From positions 1-64,000 of the forward strand of contig CALMVQ010000213.1 in the NCBI GenBank assembly GCA_937873135.1: a stretch of 64,000 nucleotides of DNA, given 5' to 3'. Within the stretch, counting starts at the first letter, position 1, and every line of letters begins with the position of its first letter. This document shows, in pieces, positions 62,931 to 64,000 of the stretch. The notes beneath the pieces are model-generated. The model had not been told where the DNA came from and searched no databases. It worked only from the letters and a program-made list of their open reading frames with translations. The translations under genes were made by a program, and so were the position numbers. This stretch comes from an uncultured Scytonema sp. (GTDB taxonomy: Bacteria; Cyanobacteriota; Cyanobacteriia; Cyanobacteriales; Nostocaceae).

Positions 62931-63824
62931 TTAATCTTTAAAAAGGCGACTTTTCCCTCTAGTTATTAAGGAGAAGTAATCTTCTATTTCTAAATTTAGA
63001 CCTTTGGCATAAACATGCTGCTTGAAACTGACAGGCGGAAAAAGTTGTCTGCGGGTGATGATTGCCTCTGCCTTACCCATGAATAAAAAACCCGTTTTCT
63101 CGAGCGCAAAGTGAAAGCGAACTAAGATCGACTGTTGAGCCTTGAGGTTGAAGTAAATCAGCACATTGCGGCATATGAGGAGATCGATTTTGGACATGGG
63201 AGCATCCCACGTCAAATCATGACAACAAAAGATGATCCGGCGGCGAAGTTTTGAGTGAAAGACATAACCCTCGTTGGTATCTTGAAAGTATTTTTCCTGA
63301 AGAGCCGGAGGAATGCCTATAATTTGTGTCGCAGTGTATATGCCTTGCTGGGCTTGCCGAATGGCGGCTTGATCTGCATCGGTGGCAAAACACTTAACTC
63401 GCTTTAGGCAGGATTCGATTCCCAGTGCTTCTGCTAATAAGATCAGGCAACTATATATTTCTTGCCCAGTAGCACAACCCGCACTCCAAACTCGAATTGG
63501 TTCATCTGTTTGTTTGCTGGTGATGATTTTGGGGATGATCTCAGTTGCTAAATAATCCCAAGCATGGTGATCGCGAAAAAAACTAGTGACTTTAATTAGA
63601 AACTCGTTTAACAAAGCTGGCAATTCATCTGGCTCGGAGTGCAAATACTGTTGATAGCTTTGATAGCTATTAATGTTGATGCAACGCATTCGGTACTGGA
63701 GCCGTCGCATCAAGCTAGAGCGTTTATAGCCCGTCAAGTCACAACCTCGGCTGTGCTTGAGGTAGTCTAATAACGCTTCCAATTCTAGGTTAGCTTCCGG
63801 CGTATTGATATTGATATTGATCAT
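62931..63824 (-). CDS. CheR-type protein-glutamate methyltransferase
   Basis: A 297-residue SAM-dependent methyltransferase of the chemotaxis receptor family. N-terminal helical domain (about 15-90; DLTGYKRSSLMRRLQYRM), VTSFFRDHHAWDYLATEIIP, the SAM-binding VWSAGCATGQEIYSCLILL (usual CATGEE is CATGQE here), VKCFATDADQAAIRQAQQG and IDLLICRNVLIYFN. In this lineage such genes often sit beside large CheB/CheR/PAS hybrid kinases. Here only a receiver fossil adjoins, so it may be a remnant of a larger fusion or a stand-alone enzyme. Confidence 0.88.
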   Translation of the reverse strand: MINININTPEANLELEALLDYLKHSRGCDLTGYKRSSLMRRLQYRMRCININSYQSYQQYLHSEPDELPALLNEFLIKVTSFFRDHHAWDYLATEIIPKIITSKQTDEPIRVWSAGCATGQEIYSCLILLAEALGIESCLKRVKCFATDADQAAIRQAQQGIYTATQIIGIPPALQEKYFQDTNEGYVFHSKLRRRIIFCCHDLTWDAPMSKIDLLICRNVLIYFNLKAQQSILVRFHFALEKTGFLFMGKAEAIITRRQLFPPVSFKQHVYAKGLNLEIEDYFSLITRGKSRLFKD

Positions 63825-63944
63825 GAGTATGGATGTTTATTTTGTAAACTCATGCCTCTATAGCGCTGTCAGAAATTTGCTCTGCCGATTCCGATACGGT
63901 GATACCTTTTCACCTATTTGAGCAGACATTCCTGATGCTGTTAA

Positions 63945-64000
63945 ACAAACCTGAGTTGCGGTCGAGTCGGATCAATATGAGTGAACATTTTTGTTAAAAT
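63945..64000. repeat. 56-bp direct repeat, copy 2
   Basis: Second copy of the repeat at 62551-62606, cut by the window end. Confidence 0.7.

Overview
The window is a chromosomal segment of a cyanobacterium, most likely a filamentous, heterocyst-type (Nostocales) genome. Support: frequent GCGATCGC (HIP1) octamers; sulfolipid genes sqdB/sqdX; plastid-type conserved genes ycf46 and ycf35; a GAF-GAF-PAS adenylate cyclase of the Anabaena CyaB type; heptanucleotide tandem repeats (STRR); and many short palindromic repeats between genes. No rRNA, tRNA or CRISPR array was recognised.

Layout. 0-9 kb: an S41 processing protease, a small secreted protein, a fatty-acyl-AMP ligase fossil, a Uma2 nuclease, a TPR protein, a coiled-coil/RelE-like gene pair, an SGNH hydrolase and small unknowns. 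9-16.3 kb: endonuclease V (nfi), tRNA 2-selenouridine synthase (mnmH), a membrane protein, a Tat-signal aldo/keto reductase, and a C5-cytosine methyltransferase overlapping an unclassified nuclease. 16.7-24.2 kb (minus strand): purC, bamA, lpxC, fabZ, lpxA, lpxB, the outer-membrane and lipid A block. 24.6-30.9 kb: a small conserved gene, the adenylate cyclase, sqdB and sqdX, a lipoprotein. 31-37.4 kb: RHH/zinc protein, ycf46, ycf35, an aldehyde dehydrogenase lacking its catalytic Cys, hisS. 37.4-48.6 kb: a receptor-type Ser/Thr kinase, purT, a type II toxin-antitoxin pair, an interrupted transposase fossil, cinA, a MraY/WecA-type transferase, glyA.

48.9-61.1 kb is accessory and heavily decayed. 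One apparently intact TPR-CHAT (caspase-like) gene is surrounded by at least four CHAT fragments, a broken CHAT/CHASE2 gene, a truncated DUF1822 gene and a broken sigma-like gene, all on the minus strand. Five near-identical promoters (TTGCAT, 17-18 bp, AAATAT or AGATAT) occur there, several still in front of the fossils. Interleaved on the plus strand are two copies of a two-gene cassette (small acidic helical protein plus HNH nuclease), retropepsin-like genes, an RHH antitoxin-like gene and an hsdS fossil. The window ends with a TMEM175-type channel, a peptidoglycan-binding peptide, a response-regulator fossil and a CheR-type methyltransferase.

Working together: the lpx/fabZ/bamA block makes and assembles the outer membrane; sqdB and sqdX make the thylakoid sulfolipid SQDG; ycf46 and its upstream gene look like one transcription unit. 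The best candidates for something undescribed are the repeated helical-protein/HNH cassette and the CHAT array with its cloned promoters. Several inverted-repeat elements (MITE-like) and two short palindromic elements caught inside other sequences show active reshaping of the non-coding DNA.
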